This document shows, one piece after another, positions 24,801 to 33,194 of a stretch of DNA of 64,000 bases. Position numbers and translations under genes: made by a program. The DNA is from Flavobacterium sp. CYK-55. Lineage in GTDB: Bacteria; Bacteroidota; Bacteroidia; Flavobacteriales; Flavobacteriaceae. The stretch covers positions 186,001 to 250,000 of the forward strand of contig NZ_JAHCDK010000002.1 in the NCBI RefSeq assembly GCF_018413465.1. Direction: 5' to 3'. The notes under the pieces were generated by a model. It worked only from the letters and a program-made list of their open reading frames with translations, was not told the origin of the DNA and ran no database searches. Numbering within the stretch: position 1 is the stretch's first letter; every line of letters begins with the position of its first letter.

Positions 24801-26453
24801 GTGGTTGCTTGTGACAGCTACACTTTACCTGCTCTAACCAGCGGTAAATATTATAGACTACCGGGTGGCCCAAATAGTGGTGAAGGAAGTTTAATGCATG
24901 CAGGCGACGTACTGACAAGTTCACAAACCGTTTATGTATATGCTGAATCTGGTGAGCGTATCAATTGCTCCGATGAGAATAGCTTTACTGTTACGATCAA
25001 TACAACTCCAGTTGTACATGCGATTAGTGATGTTCAAATTGCCAACGCCTATACTTTACCGGCTCTTACAGTCGGAGATTATTATACCGGACCAAACAAA
25101 ACCGGTCAATTATTACATGCTGGTGATGTACTCACTACAAGCCAAACTTTGTATGTCTATGCCGAAACCGGAACTACACCAAATTGCTCAGATGAAAAAA
25201 GCTTTGACATCACAGTATATAATGTAGATGAATTACCAAGCGTTACTTCATGCAGCAGCTATATTTTACCGGCACTGACCGTTGGCGGATACTATACCGG
25301 ACCTTTGGGCACTGGAACACATTTGAATCCGGGGCAAGCCGTTACCACAACTAAAACGATTTATATCTACGGAGTTACTCCGTTTGATCCGAATAGTTAC
25401 GATCAAAGCATGTTTACTGTAAATATCGTTAACCCGCCGGTAGCTTATCCGGTTCCGAACAATTTGTTGGCCGTTTGTGACGAAGACGGCAACAACGACG
25501 GCATCACTGAGTTTGACCTAACAACATTAACTAGTGCCGTATTAGGAACCCAAACCGGATCAGAGTTTGTAGTGACTTATCACCCAACTTTTAACGATGC
25601 TGTAGCCAACTTACATGCGGTAACAACCACAGAACTTCAAACCATTTATGTGCGTGTAACAAACACTTTGGCGACGAATTGCTTTGATGTAAAAGTTTTG
25701 ACAGTTCGTGTGAATAAGATTCCTGAACCACAACCCGTAGCCGGTATTATGTGTTATGATTCAACAAATCAGGTATTGCTCAGACCTTACGTTATTCCGA
25801 GTGGTTTGAACGCAAGCAACTACGCCATCAAATGGTACAACCAAGCCGGTGATTTAGTGGGAAGTGGCAGTACTTATCAAGCCGTTTTACCCGGAGAATA
25901 CACTGTAATTGCTACTGATTATCTTACCGGATGCTCGTCAGCTCCAACACCGGTAACTGTTTTATCATCAGAACCAGCAATTGTGGCATTTACACAAACT
26001 GACGCTTTTGATGACAACCAAGTTATTACCGTTGAAGCTACAGGTGCAGGCGGAGATTATGAATACCAATTGGATTTTGGTCCGTATCAAGACAGCCCAA
26101 TATTTCAAGATGTGGCCAGTGGCACACATACAATTTCTGTTCGAGACAAAAACGGGTGCGGTATTACCAAAACGTTTGCACTGATTGTAAATTATCCTAA
26201 ATTCTTTACACCAAACGGTGATGGTTACAACGATACCTGGAATATTAATTCATTAAAAGACCAGTCAAAATCAGTGATTTATATTTATGATCGTTACGGA
26301 AAATTCATCAGCCAAATCAAACCAGGCTCCGCCGGATGGGACGGAACCATCAACGGAAACTCAGTTCCTGCCGATGATTATTGGTTTACGATTACTTATA
26401 ACGAAGATGGTCAAGAAAGAGAATTTAAATCGCATTTTGCAATCAAAAGATAA
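21855..26453 (+). CDS. Giant T9SS type B surface protein with choice-of-anchor L domain and nine repeats
   Basis: A 1532-residue secreted protein, likely an adhesin. After the signal peptide (to about residue 19), residues about 20-270 match the choice-of-anchor L domain (FEFLFASEEYGNFQCQFSDA). Next are an Ig-like domain, two domains with C...YDL..N landmarks, and nine tandem repeats (about 545-1195). A further beta domain (CDEDGNNDGITEFDLTTL), a PKD/SprB-like domain and a type B gliding-motility-associated sorting domain follow (FFTPNGDGYNDTWNI, IYDRYGKFI, GWDGTINGN, FAIKR). Type B substrates generally need a dedicated PorP/SprF partner, and none is adjacent. It is monocistronic, with a bidirectional terminator after it. 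Confidence 0.9.
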   Translation: MKRLLLNLVLAISAFGYSQAISVNTGAYTVPQLVNNVLINSPCVSATNITWSTGSNFGTANGIGFFQNSNPNFPMNSGVILSTGNVMNAVGPNTSMLNDGNGNWPGDASLEATLAQSGISMNSTNATVLEFDFTPISPTFSFEFLFASEEYGNFQCQFSDAFAFLLTNTNTGVTTNLAVVPSTNLPISVVTIRDFLYNSSCPSANAQYFGSFNGGSSAFSSATNFNGQTKLMNASAVLVPNTTYHIKLVIADRADESSDSAIFISSDTFNIGQDVLGLDLSTANNTAVCYGSSQTLNSNLDPAQYNFSWTRNGQPIAGENGPSLVVNQAGTYAITYQKNTNGCQPVTDYINVEFLPEIAAGTPSDLYRCDMGNTNYTYDLSYNTPIVKAGLNSATQVSYHASQSDADAGSNALPNNYTATPGTTVYVRIKNPNNACYTTRTFNLLVSAPPVANQPGNMTKCSGSAFNNAGFDLNQQTNAILGGQSATMNVVTYYSSLTNANSHINPINNNYLFANNNTPVFARVENAFDSGCYSIVSFNLLVTTLPQVDTMLNVFVCDSYTLPTLNNGNYFTLPNGGGTALQAGEVITQSSTIYIFNQPGGPNTCSNSSSFSVTILDPNSIAPESDSYCGSYSLPTPPVGGFFTGSHGTGTQIPAGTRITSTQTINFYFVSPEPPFCVVDKDFTITILPTISLDSFANVFGCTSYTLPELAVGSYYTEANGQGTQMPAGTVLTASQTVYVYAATPDNCTANASFEVIIGMDTPENISQCEPYVLPALPIGNYYTAPLGGGQQIAAGTAINLSQTIYIYAPVSSGPNCTDQMHFDIAIAQPIIDELPSITVCDSFTLPALTNGEYFTGQNGSGQQLQPGYVVTSSRRFYIFKRSTTDANCSNQSTFQITIKPKPFIDSRSDIDICDSYTLTDLTVGRYYTGPGGTGTMLPSGTVITTSQTIYIYAVSVTEPYCTNENSFNINVYSIQADAPADVVACDSYTLPALTSGKYYRLPGGPNSGEGSLMHAGDVLTSSQTVYVYAESGERINCSDENSFTVTINTTPVVHAISDVQIANAYTLPALTVGDYYTGPNKTGQLLHAGDVLTTSQTLYVYAETGTTPNCSDEKSFDITVYNVDELPSVTSCSSYILPALTVGGYYTGPLGTGTHLNPGQAVTTTKTIYIYGVTPFDPNSYDQSMFTVNIVNPPVAYPVPNNLLAVCDEDGNNDGITEFDLTTLTSAVLGTQTGSEFVVTYHPTFNDAVANLHAVTTTELQTIYVRVTNTLATNCFDVKVLTVRVNKIPEPQPVAGIMCYDSTNQVLLRPYVIPSGLNASNYAIKWYNQAGDLVGSGSTYQAVLPGEYTVIATDYLTGCSSAPTPVTVLSSEPAIVAFTQTDAFDDNQVITVEATGAGGDYEYQLDFGPYQDSPIFQDVASGTHTISVRDKNGCGITKTFALIVNYPKFFTPNGDGYNDTWNINSLKDQSKSVIYIYDRYGKFISQIKPGSAGWDGTINGNSVPADDYWFTITYNEDGQEREFKSHFAIKR
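23490..25437 (+). repeat. Nine tandem coding repeats of about 72 residues
   Basis: Each unit follows the pattern C-x-S-Y-T-L-P-x-L, G-x-Y-Y-T-G, G-T-G-x-x-L, A-G-x-x-I-T, S-Q-T-I-Y-I-Y, then a second cysteine before a closing strand (SFxVTI). Identity between units is moderate at protein level and low at DNA level, so the array is old. Unit eight lacks the first cysteine and unit nine lacks the second. Confidence 0.88.
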
Positions 26454-26571
26454 TTACTTGTAACAGAAAATAAAAAAATGAGTCTATAGAGATACATCGA
26501 TCAAAATAGGACTCATTATTCAGAAAAAGAATAATAATTGGGTTTTATAAATTGAGTTTTAGTTAGAATTG

Positions 26572-26600
26572 AAAAGCCGGAGCTTGCACTCCGGCTTTTT
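26572..26600. terminator. Bidirectional terminator
   Basis: AAAAGCCGGAG and CTCCGGCTTTT form a perfect stem around a 6-base loop with A and T runs on both sides. It serves both the surface-protein gene on its left and fabH on its right. Confidence 0.88.
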
Positions 26601-26604
26601 ATTT

Positions 26605-27618
26605 TTACCATCTAATGATTGCGCTTCCCCATGTAAAACCGCTTCCAAAAGCGGCCAAAACAACCAAATCGCCAGATTTGATTTTTCCGGCTTCCCATGC
26701 TTCGGTTAGCGCTATCGGAATAGATGCTGCGGTTGTATTACCGTACTTTTGAATATTGTTAAAAACCTGGTCATCGGTCAGATTAAACTTCTTCTGGATA
26801 AACTGTGAAATACGCAAATTGGCCTGATGCGGAACCAACATATCTATATCTGAAACCGATAAATTATTGGTCTGCAAACCTTCATTGATAACTTCGCTAA
26901 AACGAGCCACCGCATTTTTGAACACAAATTGCCCGTTCATGTACGGGTAATAACTTTCATCCTCCGGATTGTTATCGGCCAAAATATCGGTTACCCAACG
27001 ACCTCCCATGCCCGGAGCTTGCAAGGCCAATTCTAGTGCGTGTTCTCCTTCTGAATGCAAATGAGTTGACAATACACCTTTTGACAAATCAGTTTCTCGG
27101 CTTAATACGGCCGCTCCTGCCCCATCGCCAAAAATCACCGAAACTCCACGGCCACGAGTTGTCATATCCAAACCTATCGAATGCAATTCAGATCCGACAA
27201 TCAAAATATTTTGATACATGCCGGTTTTGATGTATTGATCTGCAATCGACAAAGCATATACAAAACCCGAACACTGATTGCGAATGTCTAAAGCGCCTAC
27301 AGTTCGCATGCCAAGTTCTTTTTGCAAAGTAACGCCCGGCCCCGGAAAATAATAGTCCGGAGATAAAGTCGCAAATACAATAAAGTCAATATCTTGAGCT
27401 GTCAAGCCTGATCGTTCAATGGCTATTTTGGCGGCTTTGATGCCCATCGTGGTTGTGGTGTCGCCATCACCTTTGACAACATGTCGGCGCTGTTGAATTC
27501 CGGTACGTTCCTGAATCCACTCGTCATTGGTGTCGATGATTTTTGATAAATCGTCGTTGGTCACTACACGCGGTGGTACGTAATATCCGAGTCCGGCTAT
27601 TCGAGAATGATAAGTCAT
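26605..27618 (-). CDS. fabH: 3-oxoacyl-ACP synthase III (KAS III)
   Basis: FabH condenses an acyl-CoA starter with malonyl-ACP to begin fatty-acid synthesis. The ATG at 27618 gives a 337-residue enzyme starting MTYHSRIAGLG. An in-frame ATG ten codons upstream lies above the predicted transcription start and is rejected. The catalytic cysteine is in IRNQCSGFVYAL, followed by the conserved FGDGAGAAVL, the histidine in VPHQANLRI and the asparagine in YGNTTAASIP. Flavobacteria make branched fatty acids, so branched acyl-CoA starters are likely, which is known of the group rather than seen here. It is monocistronic, although some flavobacteria place fabH near plsX; no such neighbour exists here. 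Confidence 0.95.
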   Translation of the reverse strand: MTYHSRIAGLGYYVPPRVVTNDDLSKIIDTNDEWIQERTGIQQRRHVVKGDGDTTTTMGIKAAKIAIERSGLTAQDIDFIVFATLSPDYYFPGPGVTLQKELGMRTVGALDIRNQCSGFVYALSIADQYIKTGMYQNILIVGSELHSIGLDMTTRGRGVSVIFGDGAGAAVLSRETDLSKGVLSTHLHSEGEHALELALQAPGMGGRWVTDILADNNPEDESYYPYMNGQFVFKNAVARFSEVINEGLQTNNLSVSDIDMLVPHQANLRISQFIQKKFNLTDDQVFNNIQKYGNTTAASIPIALTEAWEAGKIKSGDLVVLAAFGSGFTWGSAIIRW

Positions 27619-27645
27619 ATCCTTAAATATTATAAAAAAGATGCT

Positions 27646-27653
27646 CAAATGTA
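27646..27653 (-). promoter_or_regulatory. TAnnTTTG -7 box for fabH
   Basis: TACATTTG on the minus strand. The predicted transcript start near 27639 falls downstream of the alternative start codon at 27648, which decides in favour of the ATG at 27618. Confidence 0.55.
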
Positions 27654-27708
27654 AACAATTGTCTTTTTGATTGTCTGCAACTGAGCATTTTTTAAAAAGT
27701 GCCTTTTT

Positions 27709-28992
27709 TTATTTAATAAACTTCAAAGATTGTCTTCCGGTATTGTTGTGCAAATTGAGAAGATATGCACCTGATGCGTACGGAAAATCAAAAATATAAT
27801 TACGTTTGCCCGGAGTAGTAATCTCATCTAATTTGAGTTGTTTGATAAAACGACCCGCTGCATCATACAATTCAATCACTAAATGGTCAGGGTTACTGAA
27901 CTCAACTGTTATGTTGAGTTTGTCTTTAACCGGATTTGGGCTAACGGTAGCCTTGAGCGGAACTCGGTTATTCTCCTGAAAGTTAGTTGCTGATAGACTG
28001 GTGTCACTAAACTTATAAATCGTGGTTCCTGATGCATAAGCTAAGTGATCAGATAAAATAACCACTCGATTCAAATTGCTGCCCACGCCAATATCAGTCC
28101 ATGTATCGCCGCCATCTGTGGTTTCAAGAATCGGGAAATTTTCGCCTAAATGCGATACATAACCACCCATCCATCCATGGTTTTCGTCCATAAAACCAAT
28201 GGCTTGAACACTTACATAAGGCAAAGGTTTGCTCACCCAATTTTGCCCGCCATCAACCGAACGCAACATTTTGCCAAAGTTGGGTGCATTGGCCTCGACC
28301 GAGCCAAAAATAACATTGTGATTCGAAGCCAAAACTTGTAATTTCCATACATATTCTCCGGCAATTCCGGTATTGTAAAGTGATGTCCACGTTTGTCCGC
28401 CATCAGTAGTTTTCAGAATCACGCCTCCGTTTGAATTAGAACCTGAAGCATATCCGTTGAGTTCATCCAAAAACAAAACTTCTACCAAAGCAGTTGCATA
28501 AGCGCTCATATTGATGTATTGCCAAGTTTCACCACTATCGGTAGACTTTATAACAAAAGCCGGTGAAAAATAGGTTCCGCAACCGTATATGGTCGTCGGT
28601 CCAGCAGCAGCTAAACCACAAACAGCTGGCGAAGGCTGTGGCAGAGTTACCGGATTCCAATGTTCACCTCCATCAGTAGTTCTCAGAAATAAATTGTTGA
28701 GGCTTCCGACAAAGCCAACATTTTCGTTGAGAAATTCAATATTTCTGAAATAGTAATTTCCGCCTAATGAAGTCTCGTTGACTTGGGTAGCCCAAGTTGT
28801 ACCTCCATCAGTAGTTTTATATACAGCTGCATTTTCTCCGTTGGCAGCCCAACCTAAATTTTCATTGAGAAAAAAAACATCATCAAATCGATGGTTATTG
28901 GTGTTAGAAAATGCAGAACTCAAAGGTCGCCATTGCAATTGTGCCTGAACGAATGCTGAAAAGAACAAACATCCGAGAAATATTTTTTTCAT
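27709..28992 (-). CDS. T9SS type A substrate with YCF48/BNR-like beta-propeller
   Basis: A 427-residue secreted protein with a signal peptide ending VQAQ. It carries repeated blocks of the type T-T-D-G-G-x-T-W at least six times between residues about 60 and 300 (TTDGGTTWA, TTDGGEHWN, STDSGETWQ, TTDGGQTWT, SVDGGQNWV, TTDGGDTWT), each with an upstream FLDELNGYASG-like strand. This is a YCF48/Asp-box propeller of six or seven blades. Residues about 345-427 are a type A sorting domain (VSPNPVKDKLNI, YDAAGRFI, YASGAYLL, KFIK). The family includes surface lectin-like or sialidase-like folds, but no catalytic residues are evident. It has its own promoter box inside the end of the upstream ABC gene. 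Confidence 0.88.
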   Translation of the reverse strand: MKKIFLGCLFFSAFVQAQLQWRPLSSAFSNTNNHRFDDVFFLNENLGWAANGENAAVYKTTDGGTTWATQVNETSLGGNYYFRNIEFLNENVGFVGSLNNLFLRTTDGGEHWNPVTLPQPSPAVCGLAAAGPTTIYGCGTYFSPAFVIKSTDSGETWQYINMSAYATALVEVLFLDELNGYASGSNSNGGVILKTTDGGQTWTSLYNTGIAGEYVWKLQVLASNHNVIFGSVEANAPNFGKMLRSVDGGQNWVSKPLPYVSVQAIGFMDENHGWMGGYVSHLGENFPILETTDGGDTWTDIGVGSNLNRVVILSDHLAYASGTTIYKFSDTSLSATNFQENNRVPLKATVSPNPVKDKLNITVEFSNPDHLVIELYDAAGRFIKQLKLDEITTPGKRNYIFDFPYASGAYLLNLHNNTGRQSLKFIK

Positions 28993-29013
28993 GAAGAATT
29001 ATTTTAAGCCTCA

Positions 29014-29021
29014 CAAATTTA
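29014..29021 (-). promoter_or_regulatory. TAnnTTTG -7 box for the propeller protein
   Basis: TAAATTTG on the minus strand, 21 bases upstream of the ATG and overlapping the last codons of the ABC gene. The two genes can therefore be expressed separately despite being only 26 bases apart. Confidence 0.45.
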
Positions 29022-29966
29022 GACAACATATTGCAAATAAACCGTGGTTTGAGTCGCTAAAAAAGTAGGGTGTTCAAAAAAAATGGTTCGGTCAAAAAAA
29101 TAAGCTTCAACCAAATAACTGTGCCCTCTAAAATAAGATTGAATCACGCGCACCGGACACAGACTCTGCGCCACCACCCGCAACTGAAACGGATAAACCA
29201 AAACTTCTTTTTGAAATTGTTCTGAAAGCCCTAAAACTTCTGCGGGCAATAAACTTACTTCTTCATAAAGCGAGGCCACATATTGATTTATCGGGTTTCT
29301 GAATACTTCTTCTGATGATCCTAAAGCCAACATTTGTGCGTCTTTGATGACCAAGGTTTGATCTGTATATCCCAAAATATCAGCGCGGTCATGCGTGGCT
29401 ATAATACAGCTGATGTTTCTTTGTTTGAGATAACTAAAAATACGTCGGCGTAAATGGTTTTTTCTGAAGTTATCAATATGACTAAACGGTTCATCAAACA
29501 AAACCAACTCGGGCTCTAAGGCCAACACACGAGCCAAAGCCACTCTTTGCATTTGTCCGCCACTTAAAAATTTAGCTTTTGTATGCGCAAATTCAGACAT
29601 TTCAACCAATTCAAGCAATTCATCAACGCGCTTTTTCTTTTCTTGGGCATAAATATTTGACAAAAACTTGCCGACATTTTCTGCCACAGTTATATAGGGC
29701 ATCAAGTCAAAATCCTGCGGTAAATACTTCATTGAATCCATGCCTGGAATCAAGTTAAACTTAGGCCCAGTCACTGTTTGATCATTCCAGAAAACAGTTC
29801 CTGAATCAGCATCTAAAAGTCCGTAAACAAGCCTGAGCAAAGTGCTTTTACCGCAACCACTTTCGCCTATGACCGCTAAACTATCGCCCGTTTTGAGTGA
29901 AAAAGTGATGTCTTTAAGAACCACTTTTGTATCATACGAAAAAGCCAAATCAGTTACTTGCAGCAT
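29019..29966 (-). CDS. Orphan ABC transporter ATP-binding protein
   Basis: A 315-residue ATPase with Walker A GESGCGKSTLL near residue 36, Q-loop in YLPQDFDL, signature LSGGQMQRVALARVLA near 136, Walker B ELVLFDEPFSH and the switch histidine in IIATHDRADILGY. Residues about 225-315 are an extra beta-rich C-terminal domain of the TOBE type, as in importer ATPases of the phosphate, iron, molybdate or polyamine class. No permease or binding protein lies next to it in this window, so its transporter partner must be encoded elsewhere. The substrate cannot be assigned. Confidence 0.88.
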   Translation of the reverse strand: MLQVTDLAFSYDTKVVLKDITFSLKTGDSLAVIGESGCGKSTLLRLVYGLLDADSGTVFWNDQTVTGPKFNLIPGMDSMKYLPQDFDLMPYITVAENVGKFLSNIYAQEKKKRVDELLELVEMSEFAHTKAKFLSGGQMQRVALARVLALEPELVLFDEPFSHIDNFRKNHLRRRIFSYLKQRNISCIIATHDRADILGYTDQTLVIKDAQMLALGSSEEVFRNPINQYVASLYEEVSLLPAEVLGLSEQFQKEVLVYPFQLRVVAQSLCPVRVIQSYFRGHSYLVEAYFFDRTIFFEHPTFLATQTTVYLQYVV

Positions 29967-30193
29967 GCATTTTTTTTGAATAGCAAAGGTGAAAAAAAAA
30001 CATCAGTATGCAAACAAGCGCTTTGTTAACTTCTTATCGAGTAAATATCCTTTTAATCGTTTTTAATTGTCATTCTTAAAATTTGAAAGTAATTTTGATT
30101 CAAATATTTGATTATGAGATTAATATTTTACTTTTTAAAAACTAATAATTGATTTTTTGAAATGTAAATCAATCCTAATAATTAAATAAAACT

Positions 30194-30201
30194 TATTTTT
30201 G
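30194..30201 (+). promoter_or_regulatory. TAnnTTTG -7 box for the fibre protein
   Basis: TATTTTTG, 22 bases upstream of the ATG at 30224. The rest of the 257-base gap is very AT-rich and holds no other supported site. Confidence 0.55.
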
Positions 30202-30223
30202 CCCCAACCATCAAACGAAGAAT

Positions 30224-33127
30224 ATGAAGTTGAAACTGCCCCTTGTTTTGATAATTATATTTTTGTCTATTAATTGTTTTTCACAGATTGGAATCGGTAC
30301 TACTAACCCCAATGCTGTTTTAGACATCAAATCAAGCAATCAAGCTACACCTGCCAACACCGACGGTATTCTCATTCCAAAAATAGATGCTTTCCCCGCG
30401 ATTAATCCCACAGCAGCACAACAAGGCATGTTGGTTTATTTGACAACAGTCTCAGGTTTGAACCAACCGGGATTTTACTATTGGGATAATACTTCTTCTA
30501 CATGGATCGGAATGAACTCTACCATGAATTCAGATGCAGATTGGTACAAAGTTGGAACCACATCGGCTCCTACCGTGATTACCGATCAAATGTTTCATAC
30601 CGGAAATGTCGCCATCGGAAAAAATACCACTTCGTATCCGTTTGAAGTGCTTTCAACCGCTTATGACCGAGGTATCAACAACATATTTACCAATGCAACA
30701 AACAACGGTGCCGATAAAGCTGCTTTATTCAACACGCATAGCGGAACTTCAAACGATCCGGTCTATGGAGTGAGTAATACAGTAAATAACTCCGGAACCG
30801 GATCACATTTCGGAACCGGCAATAGCCTCAATGGAACCGGAAGTGGTTCGCACTACGGCACATACAATACCTTGACTGGTACTGGAACCGGTCTGCAAAT
30901 TGGCACTCGGAATACGATTAGTAACTCAGGAAATAATACACATTATGGTATAAGCAGTTCGTTAAGCGGAACCGGAAGTGGTGATCATTACGGGAGTTTA
31001 ACTGACCTAAACGGAAACGGAACCGGAGAACAACACGGTAGTGATAATCTGATTAGTAATTCTGGTAACAACACGCATTACGGCACCAACAATGTTTTGA
31101 GCGGAGCTGGAACTGGTTCGCATTACGGATTCAATGCTACACTTTCGGGCGCAGGCAGCGGTCGTCAATACGGACATTACAACAACATCACCAATTCAGG
31201 CGACAATATTCATTACGGAAATTACAATGACCTCAGCGGAAGCGGTATTGGGAATCATTTTGGCACCGTCAACAACCTCAACGGAACCGGAACCGGAATT
31301 TTATACGGAGTTTACAACAGTATCAGCAACACCGGAGGCGGAAATCATTTTGGCGGATATACCGATTTAACCGGAACCGGAACCGGTCAACAAATTGGCT
31401 ACAACACTACCATCAGCAATACCGGTAATGGTATTCATTATGGCTATTATTCTGATTTGAGCGGTACCGGAGTTGGTGACCAATACGGTTTGTCTAACAG
31501 CATCAGCAATACCGGAGCAGGGATTCACTACGGAATTTCAAATTTACTTTCAGGTGCCGGAACCGGACAGCAATACGGCATTTCAAATGTCATCAGTAAT
31601 TCAGGAAATGCCACACATTACGGGAGTTTTAATTCTTTATCAGGCACAGGAACTGGCAATAAATATGGTGCATACAATTTTATAGATTCAGCTGCAGGCG
31701 GAACGCATTATGGGGTTTATTCTGAAACATTAAAATCAGGAAACAACTATGCCGGTTATTTCTTAGGGAAAGTTTCTATCGGAACCACAACTGCTAACAA
31801 TTATATCCTGCCTACATCACGCGGAACTAATGGTCAAATCATGCAAACAGACGGTCTGGGCAATGTTACTTGGCAAAGTTTGAACGCTAGTTCTTGGCTG
31901 ACCACCGGCAACAGCGGAACCGTTCCGGCTACCAACTTCATGGGCACCACCGATGATCAAGACATAGTGTTTAAAAGAAACAACATCCGTGCTGGCTTTT
32001 TGGGTAATCCGAATACTACCAGTGGAAATATGAACACTTCGTTCGGGGCCAATTCACTGGTGAATCCATCGGGAACCGGAACCCGCAACGTGGCCATCGG
32101 AACCAATGTTTTACCATCGAACACCACCGGAAACCGCAACGTATCTATTGGTGACCAATCAATGTTTTCAAACGTTTCCGGCACTGAAAATACTGCAATG
32201 GGTGTAGGCGCACTTTATTCAAGTACTCAGGGCGTCTGCAATGTAGCTATTGGCCGAAATGCACTCACCACCACCAATGGGCTTTCAGGTACACAAGGCT
32301 CAAACAATACCGGTGTGGGTTATGTGGCGCTGCGCAGTAATACCATCGGTGCCTACAACAATGCCTTAGGCCGCGATGCACTATACAGTAATACTTCAGG
32401 GAACAACAATGTCGGAATCGGATATCAAGCTGGTTATTCAAATTTAACCGGAAGCAGCAATGTGTTTATCGGAAATCAAGCCGGATTTAATGAATCGGGA
32501 AGTAATAAGCTGTATATAGAAAACACTAATGCTGATGCCAATAACTCGCTCATTTACGGCGAGTTTGACAACAACATTCTGCGCACAAACGGTCAGTTAC
32601 AAATCGGAAACCCAGCTGTGAGCGGTTATGCCTTACCCGTATCTCGGGGCAATAATGGACAAATTTTGCAAACCAATGGAGCCGGAACTACTACTTGGGT
32701 TGATAATCCTGTGAATAATTTTTCTGTGATGCGAGCCAACCTCAGCAGCGGACTATCATTAACTAATTCTGGATGGCAATTGATTAATTTTAACACAACT
32801 GCTTTTGATGTTAATGCTGAATTCAACACAGGAACCAGTCGATTTATTGCTACAAAAACTGGATACTATCAAGTCAATGCCGGTTATTTTACAGACAGTC
32901 AATCCAACACACAATATTATTCAATTGGTGTTAGAAAAAATGGAGCTTTCTACCAAGAAAACGGTAGCAATCATATAGCCAACGGTCCGGTTTCAAGAAC
33001 GATTAATTGTTTGGTTTATTTAGTGGCCGGTGATTACCTCGAAATTTACGCAGAAAACTATCAGAGTGGTGTTACCATAGATTCTTACTCTGGAAAAACA
33101 TTTTTTGAAGTTCATCAGGTTCGATAA
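30224..33127 (+). CDS. Fibre-like surface protein with 15-residue repeats, YadA-like head repeats and a C1q-like end
   Basis: A 967-residue exported protein with a signal peptide ending CFSQ. The N-terminus IGIGTTNPNAVLDIKSS, ILIPKIDAF is typical of Bacteroidota fibre proteins. Residues about 187-497 hold about 21 tandem 15-residue repeats. Residues about 600-780 hold repeats of the YadA/Hia head type (RNVAIGTNVL, NNVGIGYQAGYSNLTG, SNVFIGNQAGF). The last 135 residues (about 832-967) look like a C1q/TNF-like trimerising jelly roll (FIATKTGYYQVNAGYF, VYLVAGDYLEIYAEN). There is no T9SS sorting domain, so the export route past the periplasm is unclear. It resembles phage-tail or adhesin fibres, probably a trimer. 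Confidence 0.85.
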   Translation: MKLKLPLVLIIIFLSINCFSQIGIGTTNPNAVLDIKSSNQATPANTDGILIPKIDAFPAINPTAAQQGMLVYLTTVSGLNQPGFYYWDNTSSTWIGMNSTMNSDADWYKVGTTSAPTVITDQMFHTGNVAIGKNTTSYPFEVLSTAYDRGINNIFTNATNNGADKAALFNTHSGTSNDPVYGVSNTVNNSGTGSHFGTGNSLNGTGSGSHYGTYNTLTGTGTGLQIGTRNTISNSGNNTHYGISSSLSGTGSGDHYGSLTDLNGNGTGEQHGSDNLISNSGNNTHYGTNNVLSGAGTGSHYGFNATLSGAGSGRQYGHYNNITNSGDNIHYGNYNDLSGSGIGNHFGTVNNLNGTGTGILYGVYNSISNTGGGNHFGGYTDLTGTGTGQQIGYNTTISNTGNGIHYGYYSDLSGTGVGDQYGLSNSISNTGAGIHYGISNLLSGAGTGQQYGISNVISNSGNATHYGSFNSLSGTGTGNKYGAYNFIDSAAGGTHYGVYSETLKSGNNYAGYFLGKVSIGTTTANNYILPTSRGTNGQIMQTDGLGNVTWQSLNASSWLTTGNSGTVPATNFMGTTDDQDIVFKRNNIRAGFLGNPNTTSGNMNTSFGANSLVNPSGTGTRNVAIGTNVLPSNTTGNRNVSIGDQSMFSNVSGTENTAMGVGALYSSTQGVCNVAIGRNALTTTNGLSGTQGSNNTGVGYVALRSNTIGAYNNALGRDALYSNTSGNNNVGIGYQAGYSNLTGSSNVFIGNQAGFNESGSNKLYIENTNADANNSLIYGEFDNNILRTNGQLQIGNPAVSGYALPVSRGNNGQILQTNGAGTTTWVDNPVNNFSVMRANLSSGLSLTNSGWQLINFNTTAFDVNAEFNTGTSRFIATKTGYYQVNAGYFTDSQSNTQYYSIGVRKNGAFYQENGSNHIANGPVSRTINCLVYLVAGDYLEIYAENYQSGVTIDSYSGKTFFEVHQVR
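30781..31716 (+). repeat. About 21 tandem 45-bp coding repeats with changing superperiod
   Basis: Each 15-residue unit has the form N-x-(I/L)-S-(N/G)-(S/T)-G-x-x-x-H/Q-Y-G-x-x. Three flavours are visible: A (ISNSGNNTHYG), B (LSGTGSGxHYG) and C (LNGTGTGxQxG). Units 1-12 run ABC ABC ABC ABC, a 135-bp superperiod. From about 31330 onward they alternate A with C (or a B/C hybrid), a 90-bp superperiod. Confidence 0.85.
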
Positions 33128-33146
33128 AACAAACCTTTCATAATAA

Positions 33147-33175
33147 AAAAAGCTGCCCGATTTGAGCAGCTTTTT
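33147..33175. terminator. Bidirectional terminator
   Basis: AAAAAGCTGC and GCAGCTTTTT pair around a 9-base loop. It lies between the convergent fibre-protein and OmpA genes and can serve both. Confidence 0.85.
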
Positions 33176-33194
33176 ATGTTTTTATATGTTTTGA

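Noticed and set aside
30781..31716. Regular 45-base repeats that could be mistaken for a CRISPR array
   Set aside because: The repeats are coding, in one continuous frame, with no unique spacers and no cas genes nearby.
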